Source: Ceratothoa steindachneri (Eukaryota; Arthropoda; Malacostraca; Isopoda; Cymothoidae). Taken from it: a stretch of DNA of 64,000 bases. This document shows positions 50,109-62,647 of the stretch, piece after piece. Where the stretch lies: NCBI GenBank assembly GCA_963969495.1, contig OZ018324.1, positions 42,716,609 through 42,780,608 on the forward strand, given 5' to 3'. The first letter of the stretch is position 1. The number at the start of each line of letters is the position of its first letter. A program made the position numbers and the translations under genes. The notes beneath the pieces are model-generated. The model saw only the letters and a program-made list of their open reading frames with translations. It did no database searches and was not told the origin of the DNA.

Positions 50109-51232
50109 CCAAAGAGAAACGTTCGACGAAGTGAAAGAGGCTCCTAACCAAGCTATCGCATACTGTTGACGTGGGGATGAACTGGTTATTTTCAGCCGAA
50201 AAGAACTTCTCCCAGTACAAGTTTTGCAACAAACAGAACAAGAGGTAGCTTGTTTACAATCCCCGCGACGTTCCATTTTTCGCAAAGATCAAGTTCCTTT
50301 CAACTGGCATGGTCTTTGGGTATGTTCCAGTCACGGTGACATCATGCTGTCCCACATCATTTACTATGAGCTTAAACACAATTTTTGGAGGCTATGTCGA
50401 GATGCAGAAGATTGTAGTTAATCAGATTCAGAAGTAGTGTTCCGGGAATTTCTAAGATTTCACCGGTTCCACTACCTGGCCTCCTATATCTCTTGATTTT
50501 ACTCCTATGGGTTACTGTGAGTATGGCACGGTTGAGAATGATACCAACGACTACGCTTGCAATCTTATTATCTAGCTGTTTACCAAAATCAAGTAAGTTA
50601 TTGCGAGAGTTTCTGTTATGCAAGCCGTAAAATTTTGTCCGAACAACCTGTATAATACTGGGTAAAATATAATAAAATAAACCAAGAATTATGCAGAAAA
50701 CGGCTCAAGGCTACTCTAGAATTATGAATGAATTAAAACCTGTATCTAATCAATTACCACAACCAGGATCTTAGATTATGCTCTATTTGGAGATGGAATC
50801 TACTTCCACATATTATCGTTTGTGTCAGGGATGCACATAACGATCCATCACATGAATCACGCCTAAATAAAATTCCATAATACCAATCTATACTAGGCTC
50901 CCTTTCAAAAAAAAAAACTTATTAATTCTCGACATTCTTCAACAACCTTCCTCATTTATCAAGATGATATTTTGATAACACCACAAACCAACTCAGCTAC
51001 CAGAAAATTATATTGATACCTAAACACTAAAAAAATCAAATACACAAAATTGAATGACAGACTCCGACCTTAAATTAGTATTGATTATTTGATTAACAAT
51101 AAATGTAAAATGAAAGGATTTATTGAACATTATCACTAATGATTCCCTTCTCTGTCTTAAGGAAGACCCAATTTTTTAAAGATTTTAATCAAATTCGCTC
51201 GGAACTCATTTCACCTTTGAGACTAAGGTTTC
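50109..51232. other. Spacer between the arms of the perfect inverted repeat
   Basis: 1124 bp without a recognised gene. Frames 50224-50421 (plus) and 50372-50623 (minus) show no domain. Confidence 0.4.
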
Positions 51233-51384
51233 CCGAGAAATTAAAAACCGCATTAATTATGGGAAGACCTAGAAGGTTTATCTGGGTTTTAATCCCTATC
51301 TGCGATTAATATTGATGATTTTTATTTCTCAGTGTTAACAGAGAGAAGGGGGCTTAGACGACGGGTATTTAAAGCGTATGCTGA
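51233..51384 (-). repeat. Perfect 152-bp inverted repeat, right arm
   Basis: Identical to 49957-50108 in reverse orientation. Confidence 0.9.
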
Positions 51385-54300
51385 AACCCTCGCTAGCCTA
51401 GGACATACAGGGGGGGATTTCTGATGTAGAGCCAGGGTTTATATCCGTGACTACGGATACAACCCTTCAGTGGTGTCAAGAGCTAGGCGCCTATTGGGCG
51501 GATGTGCTTATACTCAGCCTCGCGTTGATAGGTAGCTTGATTGGCATTATCACGCACATAAACAATCACAACATCTCTTTCGTTTGCCTTTACTCACTGT
51601 TTTTTGTTAAATGTAATCCAGATACTCCCACCTCCATCAAAAACCAACCACTGCTACCGTCACGCTCAACAATGATTATCGTTCTGATTTTGATGTGAAT
51701 TCAATTCTCAGATCGTGGGGCCGAGCCCTCAATGTGAATTATCTTAGGTGCTACCTACCTCATAATACCTGCCTATGCAGCCGCCGTCGAGGCCAACCAT
51801 ATTTAAAATCCATCCGGTGACTAATCACTCCCAATGTCGCTTGACTTCGATGTAATCGGAATCGTTGCTTATGCTCGGGTAGGTGGTAGTCCATTTGATT
51901 AAAAAGAAGTTAACAAACAAAACCGAAGCTCCGTTCATGTGAAGTAGGTTTAAATACAGATGTTTGTGTACGTCTTGGCCAACCTAGTATATGAAAATTA
52001 GTGCTAATCAAATAAAACCCTAGATAAGTAAAATTTAACTAATTTTTCATACAACTCTAATACATTTTAAAATTAATTTTGAGATATAGAAGCAAATTAC
52101 TTAATTGCTTTCATGTAGGCAAGACCAAAAATTCGAGGTTACACATCTTGCAAATGCCATTTCGGTTTACCCCCAAATTTAGTTGAATTTAAATCTAATT
52201 ACTTAATGTCATAAATTATAGAAATTAGTCAGACTCTTATATTCAAAGTAAAATAACTAAAAAATCAGGACAATTATAATACCTGCCGAGAAATGAATTG
52301 CATTCCATTTTCGACAGCGTTTTTTTCGGCACGGCAAATTCTCAAGATAAGTAGGTCTAATAATGGCAACTACCAAGCCTTAAAGTCGAATATAGATAAG
52401 TCGGCCATATTTTATTTTGTTTGGGATTTGCACACGACGGACAAATTCATGGCACAAAATGGAACAAACTGACTTGTAACTTAATTAACCTCGACATCTT
52501 GTCTTTTTGCATCAAGTCACAAGTCGTTTTGAGAGTGTGAGGTCAGCTCCATAGCAGCTGACTCATCAGGAAATTTCCCAAGTATGTACATACCTGGCCT
52601 AATTAAGGTTTTGATTGATATGTCTTTTCGCTTTGATTGAAAAGATAGAGCATCATTTGTTTAAAAAAAATGCGATGTGGCAATTTTTCTGATTTACTAC
52701 CAAACTATCCATTTAAATCTCGTATTTATAAAATGAATAGAATGTCACAATGAAATCAACAATAATAATAATATATTATTTACCATGGATATTTTGGTTT
52801 TTCAGGGCAACCTTCACAGCATTTCCTTGAAAACCTATTGAATTCACGATAGAATAATCGTGAAATCACTTTTATATAAGGAATATTTACTACTTGATGC
52901 AGCTCAACCATTTACTTTACAAGACGAAGTTTCACTATCAATAACTAGTAATTTACGCAAAATAGTAATTCAATATATTTCTCCCAGCCTCCCCTTGGCA
53001 TTGAATTTTGCCATTCATATCTTGACTAAAGGAAAGTAATTTGTGAAAATGGCGAGTAAACAGGAACCTCAAGGAAAAGAATGTCAAGGGAGTTGTGGCA
53101 ACGTGTAAGTCGAAAGTAGAAGGTAAAATTACTTTGTTGAGTTGTTAAATGTGTTTTGAAGATGATACATATATATATATATATATATACTCGTAAATAT
53201 AAAATCATGGTTTAATATTTTGACACTATTAATAGACCTTATCAAAGGTTCCAATTTTGTTGCAATATGTTTGTATCATAATTTGAAGGTGAATTATTAA
53301 AAGAAAATTAGAGCCAAAACCTTTTTTATTAATTACTACAATAAAATGTTTCACGCCATCAACATATATAATGATGTCTTTTTTTCTTCAGTTCTGTTTT
53401 AATTCGTTTTGAGATGCTGACACCAAATTTGAGAGAATATATTGACTCTTATTGTCCCATTTTTGTTAAATAGACACCTGCACCTGCTTAAAATTGGATG
53501 ACGTTGGTTTATCAACTGCCATCCTCTCGAAATCGGTCCTGAACTGTTGGGAAAAGGTGATGATGCAACAACTTTCATATGATTTTGAGTTCATGGCAGT
53601 ATCTTGGGTTAATGTTAAAGATCCCTTAAATGAGAAGCAGACCCAGAGATGGAAAGTGTCTGGATGCTTCGCTGTGGGACGGCCACATTACTAGTGAAAG
53701 CGCTCTTCTTTTCTCCTATTAACGAAGGTTTTTCTACAAGCTTCAAATAATCACAAGGACCCCTCTGCAGAGAATATCACTATGTCCTACTCTTAAATAG
53801 TCAATTCTTTATATTTTCTACAAAATTTAAACCTGCCCGTAAGGTTCATTCTGTTAAAATGAGGCTCCTTCCCAGCCCTTTTCGACGTGAGACTTTTGTC
53901 GAAAGGTCCCGCACTCACTGAGCTCGTTAAAGCGTTCACACTTGCCTCTTTCCAATCTTGAGCAAGATTTACATTGGGAGCAGCCCGATACTTAAGCTGG
54001 AACCTTACCTGGACGCAAGTATGACTTGCATTTAAAGCTATTGAGCGTCCATAAAACTTCTTCATAGGAATGTAATCAGTCTTTTGAAATTCTTTAATGA
54101 TCATAAATTAGGTAGGTAGTTCTTGATGCAATACCATTAAAAACTATCTTTCCTCATGTCAGGCCACAAAAACTATTCCGTAAGATATTATAATTACACA
54201 TGATCCATTTAACCGATATTTGGCAGTTTACTCATTTGGTCGAATAGCATGGGTTCATGCACAGAAACACACATCTTAATTTTAAAAAATGAAACGAATG

Positions 54301-54430
54301 AAATAAATGGAAATATGATTAAAATAGGATTGGCTCGAGAGTGAAAATCGGATACTGTATCTATGTATGCAACAGATTAGAATGCTGTAAGAATCCTAAA
54401 AAATTGGAAGCCACCTAGAAACTATGATCA
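51385..54430. other. No recognised gene
   Basis: Mostly AT-rich. Frames 51447-51698 (plus, with a hydrophobic segment), 53494-53694 (plus) and 53793-54104 (minus, 103 residues) are not recognisable. A short TA run lies near 53168-53190. This is one of the least repeat-dense stretches visible. Confidence 0.4.
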
Positions 54431-55110
54431 ATACTTTATGCTAAAATTGGTGGTGAGTACGTGACAGAATGGGTTAAAAGACTGTAGGGTAATGCATCTG
54501 AAATTAGAAGAGTGACTCAAGACTTATGGAGTACAGTATTAGTGTCATTGTATAAGGATAAATTATGAAAAGGTGAATCTAAGTACTACACGCAGATAAG
54601 AATATTGTTTTTGTTCAGGTTAAGAGAGTAAAAGATTTGTAAAGATTTTGTAGGTTTGCTATAGGGTGAACAAGGGGAATTTCGAGCGATTTGGTTGTAT
54701 ATGGATACAAATTCTGAATAATATTGTAAAAAGAAGAATGCGTGGTTTAAAGTGTAGGCTGTATGTATAAATCTGGGAAAATTTTATAAAATTTAGATAG
54801 AGAAGCAAAAAGCTATTGCTAAAATACATAGAAGGACTGGTGAGAAGAGTATTTATTTTGGAAGTAAGGAGTGCGATAGGATGAAAAATAACGACTAAAT
54901 CGGTTGAAATAAAATATGGTTAAGATAGACAATTTTGTGTGATGTCTCTCTGGATATTTAATATCTTTAGGAATAAAATTTTAAAAGAACTGTTGATGGG
55001 ATGGGAGATAAGAGTGTGAGAGCGATGATGATTAGTGCGGTTATGTCCATGTTTGTATATAATGATGAACTAAAGTTGGTGGCTGATAGTGAAAATCATT
55101 TGTTTACCGA
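54430..55110 (+). mobile_element. LINE 7 fragment, reverse transcriptase (unclassified), degenerate
   Basis: Plus-strand reading in broken frames: LWSTVLVSLYKDK (near 54520), GESKYYTQIRIL (near 54570), GEQGEFRAIW (near 54665), then CDVSLDI (near 54935) and DELKLVADSEN (near 55070). The order matches the RT of the same LINE type as 36390-37010, from the LYK-GKG box to the ADSE box after the catalytic site. It is heavily decayed. Confidence 0.6.
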
Positions 55111-55690
55111 AGCTTAGGACAAAGTTATGGTTTCGAAGACAATGTTTTTTAAATTGTTGTGTTAGATTTGAATTATATTGCGACCCAAATATTTTAAGTA
55201 ATAATAAAAAATGTATTATATGTATGTCGATCTTTAAGACCTTAAATCCTTCGCATAGCGTCCATCTATTAAGAAAATGCCTGAGAGAAGAGGTATTTTT
55301 TCAGAGTTCACTTGATTGCTCTGTGAATTTCACTGGATGCCTATCAAATTTCTACTCTTTTAAAGTGCTCATTCTTAAATTTGAAATCTTAAGCACCATG
55401 CCTCTCTCTGTCCTATCCTGCATACTATTGTGTCCAAACAACAAAGAGCCCTTCACTCGAGAAGTGCCCTCTTGTTTTTGTTTTCTCGCATTCGTCACTA
55501 CTGAATTATTATAGTTGCCTCTAAGCTTTGAAATGGTCTGCCTACCATTTTCTTTCGTGAGAGCTTCCTCTACATCGTGATTGCTGAATCTAATGTTGAT
55601 GATTAATTTTATCGCTTTCTTATTCCCATTGTGTGTCTTTTTATGTTTATGAGTAGGCGAAGGCATAGTTAATATAATTCGAGAGCTAGG
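55111..55690. other. No recognised gene
   Basis: Frames 55089-55514 (plus) and 55352-55996 (minus) are long but have no recognisable domain. The minus frame overlaps the real RNase H coding in part and is a shadow there. Confidence 0.4.
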
Positions 55691-56395
55691 AATAGCTCTC
55701 GAGTCAGGGGCGCCCCTGGTTATCCCAGCACGCCACCTTAGTAGGTACCACCTCTGAGGTTTTGTCACCATGCCTCTGTTCCCAAAGCTTCTACAGCGCC
55801 GGGAATATTGTGTTCGGCCATTTTGGAGCACACTTCGTGTCAGGCTGAAACCGTACCATTGTATTCGGACGGCTCTAAGTCCCAAGTCGGAGTCGGTTTC
55901 TACGCCATATCCCCTCTGTTTGAAGTCAGCGGGGCTCTGCCAGGCACTGTGTCTGTCTTCAGGGCCAAGCTGGCTGCAATACACCGCTCGGTACAAGAGA
56001 GAACGCGACGTGCCCGGTTCGGAGACCAGATTTGGATTTATAGCGACTCACAAAGCACCCTGAATGCTCTCAGGGCATTCAAATCTATGCATCCCTTGGT
56101 TCCTGATATCCGTGACGACACCGTTTTGGCGAGCTGGGCAGATGTCGAGATTATCTTCTGCTGGGTACCTAAACATGAGGGAATTGCGGGGAAAGAGCGC
56201 GTCAATAAGGGTACCAAAGAGTAGTGAGGACTCAGCGACCAGACCAGCGTTTTGCTCTTCTTCACACCGATTACATGGCAGGAATACGGGCGGCTGTCCG
56301 GGCTGCTTATCAAAGATGATGGGAGACGGCCGAGGGGAAATGAAGGTTCTGTGCCATTGCGCTGCGCTACTTGAGAGATATATACACTAGTATAT
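55690..56395 (+). pseudogene. LINE RNase H domain fragment
   Basis: Frame 55808-56224 encodes a LINE RNase H. LYSDGSKSQVG (Asp 21) and IYSDSQSTLNALRAF (Asp 80) are present, and the C-terminal box reads WVPKHEGIAGKERVN. Two catalytic residues are lost: RAKLAAIH has Lys 54 where Glu is expected, and KERVN has Asn where the family has Asp. After the stop at 56224, HTDYMAGIRAAVRAAY and WETAEGN continue the usual C-terminus. LINE clades such as I, R1, Outcast and Loa carry RNase H; which one is not clear. No RT adjoins. Confidence 0.8.
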
Positions 56396-58589
56396 TTACC
56401 ACGCGTTTAACTATTCTTTATTTATTCTTTGAATTCCCAATTAATTTTCTACTGCTTTCATAGTCCCCGTTCGAGATTGCGAAAGTGTTCCTTAAAAGCT
56501 ATTTTATTCAAAGAATTTTTTGGTTCTCTGCTTAGCATAGGTTAGTAAAGGCATACTTTTAACTGTGATCAAAGCGGTGCTCGCTGCTTCAGTGTGCATC
56601 GTTAGAATCGCCTCCCTGCACGGAATTTTTTAAAAAAAGGTAATAAAAATATTACTGCAAGGAAAAATTATTCCATTTTCTCTTTCTGTTGTTTAATGGA
56701 TTCATATATATATAGGTAGAGAGAAGTAATGTTACAAATAAATATAAAAGATAGATATACAGAGAGAGATAAAGGAAAAAGTTTTTGTTTTTCAAATATC
56801 ATAACGAATAGTTGAACTTTAGAAGACATTATTTTCCCTAAATAGGAGGTACTATATATTGAGGTCCTAACCTATAGCTGAACAAAAGTATAGTACTAAT
56901 GAATGCTCTCTTTGTCTACCTCTACTACCCGAATCTTTTTGCAACGAAAGATCAGAAAATTTGCCTGGCTTTTTGGAGAATAACAAACCAGTGAGGACAT
57001 CATTTAAAAGTGTTGAAACTGATCTATTTAATACTTTCTAAGCGCCAATTCTCTTTTTGTTTACCTTGTGCCATCGCTAGCTCAAAAATTTCATTCGTTG
57101 AAAGCACTGAAATCTCTTTTTAAATCTTAAATTTGTGAAAAATCTTTCTCTGAATATTTTTTTTTTTAATAACTAATACTTCTTATTATTTAATCTAACT
57201 TTTGCTTTACATGTATCAACCGTGCTACTCAAAACACTTTCTTCTTACAATTAATTTCACATATCCACAATTATATAAAAGTTACCGCATACATTTCATC
57301 TATACGATTTCGGTCCAAGTTACATGCCATTTATTGCGTGTAATATTTTTATTAAATCCAAACGAGCTCGGTTATTCTACATTTTCTATTTACTTCAAGA
57401 TATTTTACACTTCAATCAACTACCCTTTCCTGTGTGCTTTTTTCTGAATTAAAAAAGGTCTAACATTTCCAGCCGTTTTTTATGTTTCATATATAGCCTT
57501 AGCTGTTTCTTTTCTAATATTCTGTATCTTTTTGAAAGGAAGACAATTTTTGGTATTGTGATTTGTGGGATTTGCAGCTTAGAGATTTTCCTTGTGATTA
57601 AATCAATTCCTTGAACACTTGATAAAAACATGAATCGCCAGGGAGTAAAAGTGACTCATAAATAAAATATCAGCTCACCAGATTATTGACAGTACGTTCT
57701 GCAAAATGAAGGATGAGTGAAATATAATGCGTCAAAACCGGTAATAAGGTAAGATGATCAAATGTAATAATAAATGGGGCCAGGAAAACGTACAGTAAAA
57801 AAAAAAACAATAGAGGCAGAAGTCATTTTTTCTAAAGGACAGATATCGGCGATGAGCCGTTCGAGGTCTTCTGTTTTTTTGCTGTAATGGTGATTAATGT
57901 AGACGCTCGAAACGCTATCAAACAGTAAATGAAATCCAGAAATGAATCCTAGACACAAAGACACAAGATTCAACTCTGAGCAACTTATGCTGTAAATGCG
58001 AATGCAAGTCGATTGTATCCCCAGACCAAGAGTTTTAGAGAGAAACACGCTTTGGGCAAGGGCGTACTGGCCTACAAGGTGGAGCTGGTGACAAGGCCAG
58101 AGGCCAAAGACGATTGGTTATGATGGAAAAACCGAGGAATATAGAGATATGGAGGTTTCTCTTTCTTATTCCTCGACCGAGTTAACTGTAGTTATCATCT
58201 TCAAAGGCGCCGTCAAATATACGACTGAGACAAATCCTATAATCGGAGGACATATATGAACCCTGCTCAAAATTGTTGCTGGAGTTTGTTCTAGCGATGG
58301 ATCTATACCAGCAGAAGACGTCAGGGTAATGACATGCTTTCTCACAACTTTGAGGCGATACCTCCAGAAAGAGTCAGGAATGTTTCTCCAAGAATTCCTA
58401 TGTGTGGAGCGTGTCTTGGAAAAAGACGAACTGCTGTGCCTACAAAATCAAGAAAGATCTGATGACCAAGATAAAGGTGTTCGAAGATCTTCCAAAGGTC
58501 AAAACGAGGTACGCATGCGACCAGATTCGAAGCCGTCTTCAAGCCGCGGTGAAAAATGAGGGCGGCTAAATTGTTTGAATATTTTTGCC
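56396..58589. other. AT-rich DNA, no gene recognised
   Basis: Frames 57202-57447, 57758-58048 and 58329-58559 show no recognised domain. No repeat with a partner in this window was found. Confidence 0.45.
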
Positions 58590-59030
58590 CAGCCATAATC
58601 ATCGTCATCTTCATCATCATCATCACTAAGTCTATAATTTAAGAAGAGGATTTTTGGGGGGATTTGAATAATAATTTCATCTTAGTTGGTTATAACATTT
58701 TTTTATCGAATTATTTCTAATAATTCTTTTATAATATCAAAAAACTATATGGTGAAGTTCAGAAATAAATATTAAGTATCGAAATTTTGTCAATCTTTTA
58801 AAACCCAAAGAATTACAAATGGTGAAGTTCACAAAATATATTTTTATATATCGTCTATTCTTCTATCACTCTATATTTTAGCAAGGTGATATTTTTCAAG
58901 GTTGGAAATTTAGCTTAGTCTTCCTTTTTAATATTATTATAATTGGCGAAGTTCTGAAGATTTATAAAAATTTAACAATGGCTGCTTTTCTTTCGATTTT
59001 AAATTTTAATCTTAGTAGCAAAGCACAAGC
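58590..59030 (-). repeat. Dispersed repeat, copy 2 (inverted partner at 0.6-1.1 kb)
   Basis: Reverse complement of 640-1110 with roughly 80% identity by eye. The GAT-type run (as CAT/ATC on this strand) lies at 58600-58627 and marks the same end as in copy 1. Confidence 0.7.
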
Positions 59031-59809
59031 TCCCTACCTACGGGGGAGTGGCGAATGCGATTGCCTCGTATAGTTATTATTTTTTAATTTTTTAAATAAA
59101 TTAACCTTTGGCTTATGTATTTTGTAGGAGTTTTTGGTTATTTAAACCGTCAAATTTAGTCTAAACACCCCGTATACGGGAAGAATAATATAACCTTATT
59201 TCCCTCTTGTGAAACAACACTTATTTGTTTGTAAAATTTGAGATTGCTCGAGATAAAAAATACTTAAATCCTTTTTCACTACCCATATTATTATATCTCT
59301 AGGATTTACTTTACTTAGGCGCAATACCTTAACTTGCCCCAACCATGAGTTGCATCTCCCATCTTTCCAACCATTTGACTCCTGTATCCACGTTTCTGAT
59401 ATTTGGGCCTCGTACATAATGTGTCATCAACAAATTTTTAAAATTACATAAAGATTGTATATGTATATTAAAATGGGGAACAATGTATCTGGTGAATTGA
59501 CAAAAGTACATTTTCCTACCGAATTCAAATATACTGAATTCAAATCTAAAATCGGATTCTCTCTAAATGCTACAGATTTTTCTTTTCGTGATATCAATAA
59601 CTAATATTATACAATAATTTTCATTTTATCACGCCTATCATCATGCCCTAAAGTTATTTTGAATCATCCTTTGTCGTTATTTATAGTAAACAGTTTTATT
59701 ACACATAAATTTTATTGCATATAAGAAAAAACTTGAATTATACATTAGGATTACATTACTGTAATAAAATAGAGCTAATTTATTAATGACCGTACATCAT
59801 CAGGCTGGA
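59031..59809. other. No recognised gene
   Basis: AT-rich. It contains AATAAA-type signals downstream of the minus-strand copy C (for example near 59700-59790). Minus frame 59196-59417 is not recognised. Confidence 0.4.
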
Positions 59810-61502
59810 GGACCTCTTCTTGATTTCAATTGGGCAGAAATTTGCGTTTGTAACTCTTTCTCTTGTAAGTCTTCTCTAGCTGATCTTTTTTAATCGTCCA
59901 GCAGTAGTCCGCCATCATGTGTTTATCCCAGTGACCTTAGTAGCGCTCTTCCATCATCATCAAATCCTGATGAAAGAGTTTCCTTGTTCGTCGCTCACGG
60001 CTCACAGATTCTTTAGGGGGCAGTCGAGCTGACTATTTAGAAAATGTAGCTTCACCCTCATCTTGCATCCCAGATCACGATATGCTAAAAGCATATTACT
60101 AATCAGATCATCGTAGTTATACGCTTTTTAGCTTCACAAGAAGTTAAGAACAACGGCAGAAAATGAGAGCCAGGTTGACATTTTTTTTTCATTCAGAGTG
60201 TTCACGAATCTAGAATCACTCAGAAGTCTTCAGATTTGGAGACCATCAAATACTCCTGCTTCTATTTTTTTGCTATGACGTAGCAAGAAACGCCGATACT
60301 ACTCGTATGTACTGAAAACAATCATTGTTAGTGATCAACGCCTTGACATACTGCTTTATCAACCCCAGTTTGAGATTAAGTGGAGGGAAAACGATCTTCC
60401 CTCGACTTACAATTGGTTCATTGGTTCATTAACAATGTTTGGCATTCCTGCTTCCAAAGTTTACAGAACTGGCCAATCTATTTGGGACCAGTGTTCGTCC
60501 CGAGATCGACTATCTCACATACAGATATAGCATGGAAACTTTGTATATCCATCCTACTGGCCAAGGAGAAAGTTGACCATATTAAGGTCTACACATATGA
60601 TCAAATTGTGTTTATGGTACTTAAGTAAATCTATGACCATTTTTATGTCATCGCGAGATTCTCGCAGATGGACAGAGTGACCGAGAGGAACTGCCTCAAA
60701 GTCATTGCCATTATGCAAAAGGACACACTTCAAGCAACGCTTGGAGTTATCCAAAAAGAGTCTCCACTCAGCAGAGCTATAGGTGCCAAGTCCCAACTCG
60801 GTAAACCGACCAGGAACATCGTAGAAGTATACAAATTGTTTGTCCTAAAAGAAATACTTAACAAATCTACCATTACGGACCTTTCAAGCATATGTCTTTC
60901 ACACAACCTGGAGGCTAAAACTACTGCAGCTTTCTTGGAGAGAACCAAATCACCTATCAAGTCATTAAAATCCTCTTGATTGAAACAGGGAGGAGCTAAT
61001 GAGTGTTTAGCATCTGATGATGAATCTGGAGACTCCATTCCGTGGACGTCCATATCAGGTATATCATTTTCATCCTCGAAGGAAGCATATCCACTGAAAA
61101 TCGGAACTGGTAAAGACTCAGAATGAGGTACTGGCCGGATCGCCGAAAGAATGTTGGGGTAGGCGATCTTGTGCTGATATTTCTTGCTATCCCTTTAGTA
61201 TTCACCAAACATAAATACTAGTCCGATACATGATCCTTTAGCTCTTGCCACACCATGTGGATTCCAAAAGAAAGACCATTTCTCTTTCCTTTCGTCCACT
61301 CACGAAGATATTCCACACAACTATGGCAAACACCATGTGGGGCCCACTTCTTATCTTGATGCCAAGAGGAACATTAAAATCTGCCTTATAGGTGCGGATC
61401 ATAAAGTTTGATATTTCTGGCCTTTGACGAACTAGCATGTAACGGCCACATATGTACCAGAAGGTGTCTGGATCATTAACGCAGTTTCCTCTAATATGAG
61501 AC
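59810..61502 (-). pseudogene. Copy C of the uncharacterised multicopy arthropod family
   Basis: Minus strand. It begins at a TTTTTTCAG acceptor (61503-61511) and reads RGNCVNDPDTFWYICGRYML, then GPHMVF, then (with frameshifts) YLCLVNTKG, CFNQEDFNDLIGDLVLSKKA (61000-60930), SAEWRLFLDNSKR (near 60770), DLNMVNFLLGQQDGYTKFPC and CYICMWDSR (60600-60530), LKLGLIKQY (near 60370), LHFLNSQLDCPLKNL (near 60035) and a final RFHQ-like, ADYCWTIKK block (59970-59830). The domain order equals copies A and B. It is continuous across both positions where copy B has introns. Stops and frameshifts are frequent. The metal-binding and structural role of the Cys pairs is inference. Confidence 0.8.
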
Positions 61503-62645
61503 CTGAAAAAAGAAACAATAATGTCAATATTTTGCACAACAACACTTATTACTATTGTATATCTATTATCGGTTAGGTTATAACAACTATTATTTAGAAA
61601 ACATATCGAGGATGACTTGGCGCATAAGATGTGGTAGTAATTGGCACAATAAGTTATTAGTAGGGGTTAGTAAATAGAATAATGTAATATGTAATTTAGG
61701 CATGATAGGAAACAGTAGGCTAGAATTGTTGTGTCTATAGCTTTTTCTTAAGTAGATTGTTATTTTAATAGAGTGGATGACTGGTGTGGACTGACTGGTT
61801 ATTTTTACAGGACCACCTAGGCCACCTAGCATTGAATTATCGACAACAAGACTATAGTAAACCGCAATACATAATACATAGATCTCGTCATTACAACTAT
61901 CTTACTACTATGTACTGTGAAGTATTTGCTTTCTACAAGCACCCTCTCTGTCCTTCCAGAGGGCAGTTTTCGGGGAAACGAGAAAATAGAAATTACAGAA
62001 TAACTATAGCATGTAGGTAAAAATGGATTATATATTTGAAATCAGCATGAAAATAACGAATTAAAATTGGTATATGAATCTAAGTCACCAGAAATGTGAT
62101 TAAAATTGTTCCCCTGTGTTATTCATATTATTGGCAGATGACTATTTAACGAATATTTCCAGTGAAAGATCATCTGCCTAAGGTTTCCAACCATTATTCA
62201 TTTAATTTCGCTGATCTCTATTTTTTGCTATTTTCTTCTCAAGATGATATTATTAGAAATAGTGTCAGAAATCTACTTATACCGAAATATACTACATCTC
62301 TAATTAATTTTTGTCGAACATCTTCCTCTTTCCATGAATTAAATCAAACAAATTACTTAGACATTGGCGTCTATTTTGAAATTCGTGCTGTGAAAAATGG
62401 AAGGGAGGAAGCAAAAGGATCTGAATAGAGCATCGAAAATTAGGCTGCCAAAAAATAGTTCTAATGGAAAGACCGCTTTAGAACTTTTCCTTTTCTTAAT
62501 TTTAAACTAATTTTATTCTGGGTTATGTCACTATTTGAAAGTGTAGCGTGTTATTCAAAATACATTATGGTCTGAATTTTAAATGTTATTTCTATGTACC
62601 ATCGGTGGGCAAACTTGATTGCCATGATTAATGATACCTTTGATA
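61503..62645. other. AT-rich DNA, no gene recognised
   Basis: Frames 61784-62020 and 62162-62428 (plus) are not recognised. The first part may be an intron upstream of copy C. Confidence 0.45.
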
Positions 62646-62647
62646 TA

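Noticed and set aside
51447..51698. Hydrophobic 83-residue ORF, considered as a membrane-protein exon
   Set aside because: No clear splice sites at sensible positions and no family pattern.
55352..55996. 214-residue minus-strand ORF
   Set aside because: Its upstream third is the antisense of the LINE RNase H region; no domain recognised in the rest.
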